Below are positions 18,679 through 27,675 of a DNA stretch of 56,947 nucleotides, piece after piece; the stretch's first letter is position 1; every line of letters starts with the position of its first letter. The notes under the pieces are model-generated. The model searched no databases and was not told the origin of the DNA. It saw only the letters and a list, made by a program, of their open reading frames with translations. The translations under genes were made by a program, and so were the position numbers. Location of the stretch: contig JAFQOP010000006.1 in NCBI GenBank assembly GCA_017403155.1, forward strand, positions 1 to 56,947, in the 5' to 3' direction. The stretch comes from Clostridia bacterium. Lineage in GTDB: Bacteria; Bacillota; Clostridia; Oscillospirales; CAG-272.

Positions 18679-19448
18679 TATTTATTGCCCTCCTCTGCGT
18701 TTCTTCTGAAAGGGCGTCCCTCGCCACGACGACCGTCTCTGCGGTCACCGCGTCTCTGGTTGTCGCCTCTTCTCTGGCGTCTGTCGTTGCGATCGTTTCT
18801 TCTGCCCTCGTTGGCAGCCTCAGCGAGAACCTCGCCTCTGTAGATCCAAACCTTTACGCCAATCTTACCGTAGGTGGTATTAGCCTCCCAGAAGCCGTAG
18901 TCGATGTCGGCACGGAGCGTCTGGAGCGGAATAGTACCCTCATGGTAATGCTCGGTACGAGCGATCTCCGCGCCTGCAAGACGGCCGGAGCAGGAAACCT
19001 TGATACCCTTAACGCCAAACTTGATGCTTCTGATGATAGCAGACTTCATCGCGCGGCGGAAAGAGCCTCTCTTCTCGAGCTGTGCCGCGATGGACTCAGC
19101 TACGAGCTGTGCATTTACGTCGGGATTCTTGATCTCGATTACGTTTACTACTACGGGGCGGCCAACCATTGCCTCGAGCTCTGCTCTGAGCTTCTCGATT
19201 TCCGCGCCGTGGAAGCCGATTACAACACCGGGCTTCGCGCACTGGATGAATACTCTTACGCGAGAGCTGTCGCGCTCGATCTCAACCTTGGGAACGCCTG
19301 CTCCGAAGAGCTTGGTCTTTACGTACTCTCTGATCTTGTGGTCGGATACGAGAGTATCACCGAAATCCTTCTTGGAAACGAACCATCTGGAATCCCAGTT
19401 TTTGATTACGCCTACACGAAGACCGTGGGGATTTACCTTCTGTCCCAT
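18678..19448 (-). CDS. rpsC: 30S ribosomal protein S3, with an Arg/Gly/Asp-rich tail
   Basis: 256-aa protein at the mRNA entry channel, longer than the usual 210-230 aa. The KH domain (about 40-110) contains [13 protein letters not shown], and the C-terminal S3 domain follows. The extra length is a tail of about 40 residues made of RRGD/RDGRR-type low-complexity repeats. One-base overlap with rplP. Confidence 0.96.
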   Translation of the reverse strand: MGQKVNPHGLRVGVIKNWDSRWFVSKKDFGDTLVSDHKIREYVKTKLFGAGVPKVEIERDSSRVRVFIQCAKPGVVIGFHGAEIEKLRAELEAMVGRPVVVNVIEIKNPDVNAQLVAESIAAQLEKRGSFRRAMKSAIIRSIKFGVKGIKVSCSGRLAGAEIARTEHYHEGTIPLQTLRADIDYGFWEANTTYGKIGVKVWIYRGEVLAEAANEGRRNDRNDRRQRRGDNQRRGDRRDGRRGEGRPFRRNAEEGNK

Positions 19449-19450
19449 TG

Positions 19451-19792
19451 TCAGCCTACCTCCTTCTCTTTTACTACAAGTGTTACATGGCTGGTTCTCT
19501 TAAGAATCTGGAATGCTCTGCCCTGAGCTCTGGGCTGAACCCTCTTGAGTGTGGGTCCGGGGCATACGAAGCATTCAGAAACGTAGAGGTTTCCAGCATC
19601 CATGCCAAAATTGTGTTCTGCATTTGCTACCGCGCTCTTGAGAAGCTTTACAAGATGCTCGCATGCAATCTTATTGGTGTTCTTGAGGATTGCCATTGCT
19701 GTATCTGTATCCTTGCCTCTGATGAGGTCAAGAACGATCTTTACCTTGCGCGGAGAAATTCTCACATATTTAAGATGTGCTTTTGCTTCCAT
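19451..19792 (-). CDS. rplV: 50S ribosomal protein L22
   Basis: 113-aa protein whose beta-hairpin lines the exit tunnel; changes there can confer macrolide resistance. [20 protein letters not shown] and [17 protein letters not shown] are signatures. 2 bp upstream of rpsC. Confidence 0.97.
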   Translation of the reverse strand: MEAKAHLKYVRISPRKVKIVLDLIRGKDTDTAMAILKNTNKIACEHLVKLLKSAVANAEHNFGMDAGNLYVSECFVCPGPTLKRVQPRAQGRAFQILKRTSHVTLVVKEKEVG

Positions 19793-19824
19793 TATGGAAT
19801 TGCCTCCTCTCGCTTATTGCGATT

Positions 19825-20106
19825 TTATTTTCCGTTGTTCGATGTTTTTGAGCCCGCATGACCCTTAAAGGTACGGGTAAGTGCAAATTCGCCGAGCTTG
19901 TGTCCAACCATATCCTCGGTGATGTATACCGGTACATGCTTTCTGCCGTCGTGAACAGCAATAGTATGACCTACGAATTCGGGGAATATAGTAGAAGAAC
20001 GCGACCAGGTCTTGAGCACCTTTTTCTCATTCTTTTCGTTCATAGCAACTATACGGTTGAAGAGCTTCTCTTCAACGTAGGGTGCCTTCTTTAAGCTTCT
20101 GCTCAT
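19825..20106 (-). CDS. rpsS: 30S ribosomal protein S19
   Basis: 93-aa head protein. [19 protein letters not shown] and [20 protein letters not shown]-type segments identify it (here [20 protein letters not shown]). Located between rplB and rplV, normal length. Confidence 0.97.
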   Translation of the reverse strand: MSRSLKKAPYVEEKLFNRIVAMNEKNEKKVLKTWSRSSTIFPEFVGHTIAVHDGRKHVPVYITEDMVGHKLGEFALTRTFKGHAGSKTSNNGK

Positions 20107-20125
20107 TGTTATTCTCCTTCTTCAA

Positions 20126-20956
20126 TTACTTAGCGTTTCTGCGCTTAATAATGAATTTGTTGGTTCTTGCCTTCTTGTTTCTCGTCTTGTAACCGAGAGC
20201 AGGCTTACCCCAAGGAGTAACAGGGCCGGGTCTACCTACGGGAGACTTGCCCTCACCACCACCGTGGGGGTGATCGCAGGGGTTCATTACAGAACCGCGG
20301 ACAGTAGGACGGATGCCCTTATGACGGGTCTTACCGGCCTTACCAGCCTTAACAGTCTCATGCTCAAGGTTTCCAACCTGACCGATAGTTGCCTTACACT
20401 CAAGACGTACTATACGAACTTCGCCGGAGGGAAGTCTTACCTGTGCGGTACCGTTCTCCTTTGCCATGAGCTGCGCAAACGCACCTGCAGAGCGAACGAG
20501 CTGAGCGCCCTTGCCGGGATAGAGCTCGATGTTGTGGATGATGGTACCAACGGGAATCTGAGAAATAGGAAGCACGTTACCGGGCTTGATATCTGCATCG
20601 GGTCCTGCGGTTACGACGTCGCCGTCGGTAAGGCCTACGGGAGCGATGATGTAGCTCTTCTTGCCCGCATCGTTCTCAAGGAGTGCGATGTAAGCGGTTC
20701 TGTTAGGGTCGTACTCAACGCCGATAACCTTTGCGCTCTCGTCAACAGTTCTCTTGAAATCGATAAGTCTGTACTTCTGCTTGTTGCCACCGCCGTGATG
20801 ACGAACGGTGATCTTGCCGTAGCTGTTTCTGCCGGCATTCTTCTTTTTGGTTACGACAAGGCTCTTCTCGGGAGAGAACTTAGTTACCTCTGCGAAGGAG
20901 GGGCTTGTCATATTTCTGCGCGACGGTGTGGTCGGCTTATAAGTTTTTACTGCCAT
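20126..20956 (-). CDS. rplB: 50S ribosomal protein L2
   Basis: 276-aa protein needed for subunit association and peptidyl transfer. The C-terminal [20 protein letters not shown] contains the conserved His. Normal length. Located between rplW and rpsS. Confidence 0.98.
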   Translation of the reverse strand: MAVKTYKPTTPSRRNMTSPSFAEVTKFSPEKSLVVTKKKNAGRNSYGKITVRHHGGGNKQKYRLIDFKRTVDESAKVIGVEYDPNRTAYIALLENDAGKKSYIIAPVGLTDGDVVTAGPDADIKPGNVLPISQIPVGTIIHNIELYPGKGAQLVRSAGAFAQLMAKENGTAQVRLPSGEVRIVRLECKATIGQVGNLEHETVKAGKAGKTRHKGIRPTVRGSVMNPCDHPHGGGEGKSPVGRPGPVTPWGKPALGYKTRNKKARTNKFIIKRRNAK

Positions 20957-20974
20957 TTCTGTCTACCTCCTGTC

Positions 20975-21271
20975 TTAGCTCATGCTATCGAAGAATTCGA
21001 TGGCATTCGAGTCCTCGGAAAGAGTTACGATTGCCTTCTTCCACTCGCCGGTGTATCCGAAGTGAACGCCGTATCTCTTGGGCTTCTTCTTCATGTTGAT
21101 GATGTTGACCTTTACAACCTTGGTCTTCTTGAACATTGCCTCAACTGCCTCAGCAATCTCTGCCTTGGTAGCATCCTTGGCAACCTCGAAGCTGTAGCGC
21201 TTCTGGGGAACGGAGTCCATGCTCTTTTCGGTGATAAGAGGTCTTATAATGATATCTGCATGGAATTTCAT
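20975..21271 (-). CDS. rplW: 50S ribosomal protein L23
   Basis: 98-aa exit-tunnel protein that docks trigger factor and SRP. DIIIRPLITEKSMDSV and VKVNIINMKKKPKRYG are diagnostic. The start overlaps the rplD stop by one base (TAATG). Confidence 0.97.
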   Translation of the reverse strand: MKFHADIIIRPLITEKSMDSVPQKRYSFEVAKDATKAEIAEAVEAMFKKTKVVKVNIINMKKKPKRYGVHFGYTGEWKKAIVTLSEDSNAIEFFDSMS

Positions 21272-21894
21272 TATGCATATACCTCCTCAATCTTGGTTAC
21301 AGCATCCTTAGAAACAACAAGGCTGTTGCAGTTAAGAATGTCGTAAACGTTGATGGTGTTCCACTGAGTGGTCTTTACGCCCTCGATGTTTGCGCAGCTC
21401 TTGATTACGAAGCTGTTAACCTCGGGGAGAACCACAAGGGACTTCTTGTCAGCGCCGATTGCGTCAAGCATAGCAACCATTGCCTTAGTCTTGTACTCGG
21501 TAGCGGTGATGTTGTCAACAACGATCAGCTCGCCTGCTGCAACCTTAGCGGAGAGAGCGCTGAAGAGAGCGAGTCTCTTAACGGTCTTGTTAAGGTTTAC
21601 GCGGTAGGTGCGGGGCTTGGGGCCGAGCGCGATACCGCCGTGTGTCCACTGAGGAGAACGGGTGCTACCCTGTCTTGCATGACCGGTACCCTTCTGCTTC
21701 CAGGGCTTTCTGCCACCGCCGGAAACCTCCGAACGGGTGAGAGTGGACTGAGTGCCCTGTCTCTGGTTCATAAGATATGCTCTTACTGCGGTGTGGAGGA
21801 TCGCCTCGTTAACTTCTGCGCCGAAGATCTTATCGGACAGGCTAACAACGCCTACTTCCTTGCCCGCCATATCAACAACTTTAATATTAGGCAT
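21271..21894 (-). CDS. rplD: 50S ribosomal protein L4
   Basis: 207-aa protein; in E. coli it also represses the S10 operon through the leader RNA. The tunnel loop contains GGGRKPWKQKGTGHARQGS. One-base overlap with rplW, 18 bp after rplC. Whether it acts on the rpsJ leader here is unknown. Confidence 0.97.
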   Translation of the reverse strand: MPNIKVVDMAGKEVGVVSLSDKIFGAEVNEAILHTAVRAYLMNQRQGTQSTLTRSEVSGGGRKPWKQKGTGHARQGSTRSPQWTHGGIALGPKPRTYRVNLNKTVKRLALFSALSAKVAAGELIVVDNITATEYKTKAMVAMLDAIGADKKSLVVLPEVNSFVIKSCANIEGVKTTQWNTINVYDILNCNSLVVSKDAVTKIEEVYA

Positions 21895-21912
21895 TACTGT
21901 GTCCTCCTTCCG

Positions 21913-22542
21913 TTATGCTTTAACCGAATCACGGATGAATACGATGCCGCCCTTTGCACCGGGAACTGCACCCTTTACTGCGATAAGGTTCTTTTCTGCG
22001 TCGATTTTTACAGCAACGAGGTTAAGGATAGTAACCTGCTCGTTACCGTACTGACCTGCCATCTTCTTGTTCTTGAAGACTCTTGCAGGGTCGATAGAGC
22101 CCATAGAGCCGCACTGGCGGTGGATAGGACCCGTACCGTGAGTCATTCTGAGAATGTGGTGACCCCATCTCTTTACGCAGCCGGTGTATCCGCGACCCTT
22201 TGTGATACCCGTAATGTCGACCTTCTCGCCCTGGGCGAAGGTATCGACTGTTACCACGGTGCCTGCTTCAAACGCGCTGCAATCCTCAAGTCTGAACTCC
22301 TTGAGGTACTTCTTGGGGGCAATGCCTGCCTTCTCGAAGTGACCGATCTCAGCCTTTGTGAGGTGCTTCTTCTTTGCATCCTCGTAGGCAAGCTGAATTG
22401 CCTCGTAGCCGTCGTTTTCAACGGTCTTCTTCTGTGCTACCACGCAGGGGCCTGCTTCAATCAGGGTTACGGGTATTACGTTGCCTTTTTCGTCGAAGAT
22501 CTGAGTCATGCCCAGCTTCTTGCCGATAATGCCTTTTTTCAT
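21913..22542 (-). CDS. rplC: 50S ribosomal protein L3
   Basis: 209-aa early-assembly protein. The frame opens four codons upstream (ATG 22554), but that codon contains the GGAGG site. The ATG at 22542 lies 5 nt after GGAGG and gives the family N-terminus MKKGIIGKKLGMTQIF. RVFKNKKMAGQYGNEQVT is conserved. Preceded by a 118-bp gap after rpsJ. Confidence 0.96.
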   Translation of the reverse strand: MKKGIIGKKLGMTQIFDEKGNVIPVTLIEAGPCVVAQKKTVENDGYEAIQLAYEDAKKKHLTKAEIGHFEKAGIAPKKYLKEFRLEDCSAFEAGTVVTVDTFAQGEKVDITGITKGRGYTGCVKRWGHHILRMTHGTGPIHRQCGSMGSIDPARVFKNKKMAGQYGNEQVTILNLVAVKIDAEKNLIAVKGAVPGAKGGIVFIRDSVKA

Positions 22543-22660
22543 TTTTTCCTCCATGTAGTTATTGGTTGACGAGTTTGAATTTCCGCTTTCGCAGCATCGC
22601 CAACGTGACCACTAAGGTCTTGTGGGTTAATTTTGGGATTTGAAGCTCCCGATTTTTGGC

Positions 22661-22969
22661 TTACGCCTTGATCTCGATCTCAACTCCTGCAGGAAGCTCG
22701 ATGCTCATAAGAGCCTCAACGGTCTTCTGCTGGGGGTCAAGGATGTCGATCAGTCTCTTGTGAGTTCTCATCTCGAACTGCTCACGGCTGTCCTTGTACT
22801 TGTGCACCGCTCTGAGGATCGTGATGATCTCCTTGTCGGTGGGAAGCGGAATGGGGCCGCTGACCTTGCTTCCGTTTCTCTTAACAACCTCTACTATCTT
22901 CTGCGCTGCGGCGTCGATGATAGTGGAATCGTAGCTCTTGAGTCTAACTCTGATCTTTCCCTGTGCCAT
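22661..22969 (-). CDS. rpsJ: 30S ribosomal protein S10
   Basis: 102-aa head protein, also NusE in rRNA antitermination. [20 protein letters not shown] and [21 protein letters not shown]-like core identify it. An AAAGGAGG site precedes the ATG. First gene of the cluster; the transcript begins about 260 nt upstream. Confidence 0.97.
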   Translation of the reverse strand: MAQGKIRVRLKSYDSTIIDAAAQKIVEVVKRNGSKVSGPIPLPTDKEIITILRAVHKYKDSREQFEMRTHKRLIDILDPQQKTVEALMSIELPAGVEIEIKA

Positions 22970-22989
22970 TTGTTGTGTCCTCCTTTTGA

Positions 22990-23229
22990 CGAATTGCTTA
23001 CACCGTTTTAAGAAGGGCGAGAGGTTTTACATTGCGCCGTGTGTCTCAAACACACCCTAACAAAATCAGTTCAGATAGCCTCCGCAGGACTACCGGAACC
23101 GATAAAGAACGCAACTTGCCCATAAATAGGCATAACTACTCTTATTTCGCCCGGTTAAATATCGGACATACTCCACGGAAATTCCCTACCTCAAAGGGTA
23201 GCCACCTCCCGCTTCATCGCATATCAAGC
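22990..23229 (-). promoter_or_regulatory. Structured leader of the S10 operon
   Basis: About 240 nt of non-coding leader between the promoter (23236-23264) and the rpsJ ribosome-binding site. On the minus strand it contains a GTGTGT / ACACAC hairpin (23039-23055), a CTACC / GGTAG hairpin near 23185-23205, and a purine-rich GCGGGAGGTGG stretch near its 5' end. It probably controls S10-spc expression. Whether the ligand is L4 or another ribosomal protein cannot be seen from sequence. No terminator-like T run was found. Confidence 0.6.
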
Positions 23230-23235
23230 TTCTTA

Positions 23236-23264
23236 ATTATATAATAATATCCGTTAAAAATCAA
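23236..23264 (-). promoter_or_regulatory. Sigma-A promoter of the S10-spc-alpha cluster
   Basis: Minus strand: -35 TTGATT (23259-23264), 17-bp spacer, -10 TATAAT (23236-23241) in a very A+T-rich stretch. It is placed to transcribe the whole cluster from rpsJ onward. Confidence 0.8.
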
Positions 23265-23529
23265 TACCCCTATGCAAAAAAGAAGAAAAATAGAGTGAGA
23301 AAATCAATGAATTTTAAAGGAAGTTTTTGTGCAACATTTACAAAAATGGCGATTTTGCCGTTTTTTTGCGAAAAATTTTGGAGCGAATTTTTGTTAATAT
23401 TTTTTGTCGGATAGCCGTTTTGTCAACATTTTGTTCATATTTGTAGTGTACAATAGGAGCATACGGCGACTATGCGCGGCTCGCGCGCGTGAATATAAAT
23501 TAAAATGTAGAAAAACGAAGGAAAAGCGA

Positions 23530-24624
23530 ATGAAAAACAAATTCAAGGCGTACGGAATATACCTGCCCGTCTTTCTCATCCTGCTGGCGGCGACTGTAAC
23601 GCTGCGGACGGTGGCATATCTCAACTACTATAACGAGAACAGCGGATACTTTACCAATCCGCTTCTGTCCAACATATCGGGATGGCTGGTGGCGGGAGGC
23701 GCAGCCTTCTTCCTCACATACCTGTTTGTGGCAAGCAGGGAGAATATGCTTATCCCCTCCTTCTCCTCCCCCTTCAACTACGTCCCCTCGGCGCTTGTCA
23801 GCGTCGCGCTCCTCTTTCTCGGCATCGAGCTTATCAGGAGTGCTGATGGTGATGTATTCTCGGTTGTGGCAGGAATCTGTTCAATCCTTGCGATATCCTA
23901 CTTTGTCACAAGCGCGATATCGGTAAAAAGACGCAGCGTCAGACGCTCCGACTTCGGTATTCTTGTTCTTATATTTTTATGTATATATATAGCCTATATC
24001 TATTTTGATTCTATATACCCCATAAATGCCCCCGCCAAGGTAACCGATGAAATGGCATTTCTCGCCATGGCAATCTTTTTTCTCTATGAGACAAGACTCT
24101 CCCTCGGACGAGAGAGATGGCGCGCATACGTGGCATTCGGCTTTATTGCGGCGCTACTCACGGCTTATTCCTCGATTCCCGCCATCATAGTATATCTGGC
24201 AAGGGATACAGTTATATCGCTATCCTTCTACCAGTCCGTATTCACCCTCACCGCATTTATATTCGCACTTTTCAAGCTCCTGCTGGTATCGAGGCTTGTG
24301 CCCGAGAGACAGAGCGAGCTTGTAGAGAAAATTATCAGATACTCAGACGGGCGCACCGCTGAAATAACCGTAACGGCAGAGGAGCCCACCGACGAGGAGG
24401 AATTCTTCGAGGACGAGGACCAGATGTCCATAGCAGATATAGACGTCGAGGCAGAAATCATCGATGCTCCCGGCGTCGAGGAGGGCTTCCTTCTCGAGCA
24501 GGAGCTCCCGACAGCAGAGGAGCCCGTAGCAGAGCCCACCGAGGATACCTATACCGAGGACGGGCTGAATGAGGCACTCCTCAAGGAAACGACAGAAATC
24601 GAAAAGGACGAGCCCACCGAATGA
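23530..24624 (+). CDS. Polytopic membrane protein with acidic cytoplasmic tail
   Basis: 364 aa, family not recognised. About eight hydrophobic segments between residues 8 and 255 are followed by a tail of roughly 110 residues very rich in Glu and Asp. The start is ATG 23530, after GAAGGA; the frame is open further upstream, but without a ribosome-binding site. The last four bases overlap the polA start (ATGA), so the two genes are translationally coupled. This suggests co-expression with polA, but no function is inferred. Confidence 0.75.
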   Translation: MKNKFKAYGIYLPVFLILLAATVTLRTVAYLNYYNENSGYFTNPLLSNISGWLVAGGAAFFLTYLFVASRENMLIPSFSSPFNYVPSALVSVALLFLGIELIRSADGDVFSVVAGICSILAISYFVTSAISVKRRSVRRSDFGILVLIFLCIYIAYIYFDSIYPINAPAKVTDEMAFLAMAIFFLYETRLSLGRERWRAYVAFGFIAALLTAYSSIPAIIVYLARDTVISLSFYQSVFTLTAFIFALFKLLLVSRLVPERQSELVEKIIRYSDGRTAEITVTAEEPTDEEEFFEDEDQMSIADIDVEAEIIDAPGVEEGFLLEQELPTAEEPVAEPTEDTYTEDGLNEALLKETTEIEKDEPTE

Positions 24625-27158
24625 AAAAGATACTTGTAATAGACGGCAACAGCATTATAAACCGCGCCTTCTACGGCGTAAGAATGCTCACCACCAAGAG
24701 CGGAAGGTTCACCAACGCGATATACGGAATGCTTGGAATTGTCCACAAGCAGATGAAGGCGGTGCATCCCGACTATGCCGCAGTTGCCTTTGACCTCAAG
24801 GCACCGACCTTCAGACACAAAATGTACGACGGATATAAGGCAGGGCGCCACCCTACCCCGCCCGAGCTGCTCTCGCAGTTTGCAGATGCAAAGGAATGTC
24901 TCTCTCTTTTGGGAATACACGTGCTCGAGCTTGAGGGCTATGAGGCGGACGATATTCAGGGCACCGTGGCATCCCTTGCCCACACGGCAGAGGAGCCCAC
25001 GGAGAGCTATGTTCTCTCGGGAGACCGCGACCTATTGCAGCTGATTGACGACAAAATCACCGTTCTGCTGGCAAGCAACAGCGATACCACAGTATACAAG
25101 GAGGCGGAGTTCGTCGCAAAATACGGCATCGCCCCCTCGCAGTTCGTCGATATGAAGGCACTGATGGGAGACTCATCGGATAATATTCCGGGTGTCCGCG
25201 GTATAGGTGAGAAAACCGCCGCCAATCTCATAAAAGCCTTTGGCTCGCTCGACGCAATATACGAAAGCATCGACAGCAAGGAAATATCGAAGGGTGTGCG
25301 AGAGAAGCTGACGAGCGACAGAGATAACGCATATCTGTCTCGAACTCTGGCGAAAATCAAAACGGACACCCCGATAAAGGAAACGCTAGAGGACCTTCGC
25401 TACACGGGTCCCGACAGACAGGGACTGCGCAGAAAGCTGGTCGAGCTGGAGCTGATGTCCTTTATATCCCGCTTTGACCTCGACAAGCCCGACACCCAGG
25501 AAGAGGTGCACACCGAGGCTATGCCCGAGGCAAGCTATACCGAGGCGGACGCCTCTCTCCTCCGCGAGAGACTCGGCAGCACCTTTGCCGCAGAGCTTTT
25601 TGACGGTAGGCTCCATTTTTGTAACAAAATGGAAGAAAGATACGTATTTTCAGGCGATTTTTCGGAGCTTTTTGATTTTCTCAAGGGCAAAAGCATTATT
25701 TGCTACGACGCAAAATCGCTCATTCACAAGCTCGTTGCGCACGGGCTCGGAAGCTATGACGAGGTTCGTTTTCTCGATCTTATGCTCTATGCATACGTGC
25801 TGAATCCCGGTGCGGGCAACGCAGGGCTCGAGTCGCTCGCCACCTCCTTCCTCGGTGTCGATATACCCGCAGGCAGACCGTGTGCCGACGTTATGCTGAG
25901 GCTCGAGGAGCCGATGAGAAGAAAGATATCCGAGGACGGAATGCTTGGCATCCTCGACGGACTTGAGCTCCCACTTATATCCATTCTCGCCGAGATAGAA
26001 GAGGTCGGCTTCAAGATAGACAAGGAGGGTATGCTCGAGTATGCAGATGCGCTCGACGACCTTGCCGAGAGTCTCAAGGAGAATATATATTTTCATGCAG
26101 GAGGAGAGTTTAATATCAACTCCCCGAAGCAGCTTGCAGACGTGCTTTTCGTAAGGCTGGGGCTCCCCTGCAGGAAGAAAACAAAGAGCGGATTCTCAAC
26201 AGATGCAGAAACTCTCGAGGAGCTGCGCCCGATATCCCCGATAATCGATGAAATACTCGAATACCGACAGGTTACCAAGCTGCGCGGCACCTATGCCGCC
26301 GCCCTGCCCGAGGTTGCAGACGAAAATTCAAGGATACACACAGATTTCAAGCAGGCGCTCACAGCAACGGGCAGACTCTCAAGCGCTGACCCCAATCTTC
26401 AGAATATTCCAATCAAAACAAAGATGGGCAGGCAGATGCGCAAATACTTTATCGCAGAGGAGGGCAACACTCTCGTTGATGCCGACTACTCACAAATAGA
26501 GCTTCGCCTGCTCGCCCATATCTCAGGCGACTACAATATGTGCGAGGCATTCAAGGCCGGAACGGACATCCACACCAAGACCGCATCCGCAGTATTCGGC
26601 ATACCCGAGGAGGCGGTAAACGAGGAAATGCGCAAGAGAGCGAAGGCAGTAAACTTCGGTATAGTTTACGGCATCAGCGGCTTCTCCCTTTCAAAGGATA
26701 TAGGAACAACCCCCTCCGAGGCAACAAAGTATATCAAAAGCTACCTTATGAATTACCCGAGCATAGATATCTACCTCGATGAGGTGGTAAAGGAAGCGAC
26801 AGAGCGCGGATATACCGCCACACCGATGGGCAGACGCAGATATATTCCCGAGCTCTCCTCCGCAAACGGCAATCTCCGCGCCTTCGGCAAGAGAGTGGCA
26901 ATGAATGCACCCATCCAGGGCGCAGCAGCAGATATAATGAAGCTGGCTATGATAAAGGTGCATCAGGTGCTGAAGGAAAAGCTCCCCGAGGCAAAAATCG
27001 TTATGCAGGTGCACGACGAGCTTGTCATTGAGGTAAGAGAGCAGGACGCAGAGCTCTGCAAGAGCATCGTCAAGGAGGCTATGGAAAGCGCGTACACCCT
27101 TTCCGTGCCGCTCACGGTAGAGGTAACCTCCGGCAAGAGCTGGCTGGATCAGGAGTAA
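24621..27158 (+). CDS. polA: DNA polymerase I, 3'-5' exonuclease site degenerate
   Basis: 845-aa repair and Okazaki-fragment-processing polymerase. The 5' nuclease domain (about 1-290) starts KKILVIDGNSIINRAFYG and has SGDRDLLQLID. The middle domain (about 300-460) lacks the DxE motif of an active proofreading site (the region reads AAELFDGRLHFC), as in several Firmicutes Pol I enzymes. The polymerase domain shows motif A DADYSQIELR, motif B KRAKAVNFGIVYGISGF and motif C VMQVHDELVIEV. The start overlaps the upstream membrane-protein gene by 4 nt. The acetyltransferase gene starts 5 bp after the stop. Confidence 0.97.
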   Translation: MKKILVIDGNSIINRAFYGVRMLTTKSGRFTNAIYGMLGIVHKQMKAVHPDYAAVAFDLKAPTFRHKMYDGYKAGRHPTPPELLSQFADAKECLSLLGIHVLELEGYEADDIQGTVASLAHTAEEPTESYVLSGDRDLLQLIDDKITVLLASNSDTTVYKEAEFVAKYGIAPSQFVDMKALMGDSSDNIPGVRGIGEKTAANLIKAFGSLDAIYESIDSKEISKGVREKLTSDRDNAYLSRTLAKIKTDTPIKETLEDLRYTGPDRQGLRRKLVELELMSFISRFDLDKPDTQEEVHTEAMPEASYTEADASLLRERLGSTFAAELFDGRLHFCNKMEERYVFSGDFSELFDFLKGKSIICYDAKSLIHKLVAHGLGSYDEVRFLDLMLYAYVLNPGAGNAGLESLATSFLGVDIPAGRPCADVMLRLEEPMRRKISEDGMLGILDGLELPLISILAEIEEVGFKIDKEGMLEYADALDDLAESLKENIYFHAGGEFNINSPKQLADVLFVRLGLPCRKKTKSGFSTDAETLEELRPISPIIDEILEYRQVTKLRGTYAAALPEVADENSRIHTDFKQALTATGRLSSADPNLQNIPIKTKMGRQMRKYFIAEEGNTLVDADYSQIELRLLAHISGDYNMCEAFKAGTDIHTKTASAVFGIPEEAVNEEMRKRAKAVNFGIVYGISGFSLSKDIGTTPSEATKYIKSYLMNYPSIDIYLDEVVKEATERGYTATPMGRRRYIPELSSANGNLRAFGKRVAMNAPIQGAAADIMKLAMIKVHQVLKEKLPEAKIVMQVHDELVIEVREQDAELCKSIVKEAMESAYTLSVPLTVEVTSGKSWLDQE

Positions 27159-27163
27159 TCACA

Positions 27164-27631
27164 ATGACAATAAGAAAAGCCACCGAGAGTGATACGGAAA
27201 GACTCCTCGAGCTTCTTTGCGAGGTGCTAGAGATACATCACAGAGCAAGACCCGATATATTCAAAAGCTGTGCAACAAAATATACCGAGGACGAGCTAAA
27301 ATCACTTCTGAAGGATGAAAGCCGACCTATTTTTGTCGCAGAAATCGACACACGGGTGGTGGGATACGCCTTCTGTATGATTAAAGAGACGGTAGGAGAC
27401 AACATTCTCCACGATACAAAAACACTCTACCTCGACGATCTGTGCGTCGACTCAAGCGAGCGCGGAGGCGGAATCGGCAGCGCCCTCTGGGAGCACGTAA
27501 CGAGCTTTGCAAGGAAGATAGGCTGCTACAACGTGACTCTCAACGTCTGGTCAGGGAATACGAACGCCGAGGCGTTTTACGAGAGGCTAGGTCTAAAGCC
27601 ACAAAAGACGCTTCTGGAAAAAATACTGTAA
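27164..27631 (+). CDS. GNAT family N-acetyltransferase
   Basis: 155-aa acetyl-CoA-dependent acetyltransferase. The cofactor motif is in DSSERGGGIGSALWEH (about 103-118), and the GNAT C-terminus NVWSGNTNAEAFYERLGLK is clear. Its ribosome-binding site AGGAG lies in the polA stop region, so it belongs to the polA transcript. Resemblance to the ribosomal-protein acetyltransferase group is not strong enough to name a substrate. Confidence 0.85.
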   Translation: MTIRKATESDTERLLELLCEVLEIHHRARPDIFKSCATKYTEDELKSLLKDESRPIFVAEIDTRVVGYAFCMIKETVGDNILHDTKTLYLDDLCVDSSERGGGIGSALWEHVTSFARKIGCYNVTLNVWSGNTNAEAFYERLGLKPQKTLLEKIL

Positions 27632-27639
27632 TATAAAGA

Positions 27640-27675
27640 CACGGCAAGAGGGTGTGCCCTCTTGCCGTGCTTTTT
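27640..27675 (+). terminator. Terminator of the polA operon
   Basis: A perfect 13-bp stem (27640-27652 with 27657-27669), 4-nt loop, then CTTTTT. It lies between the convergent acetyltransferase and sipL genes; the T run abuts the sipL stop codon. Confidence 0.9.
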
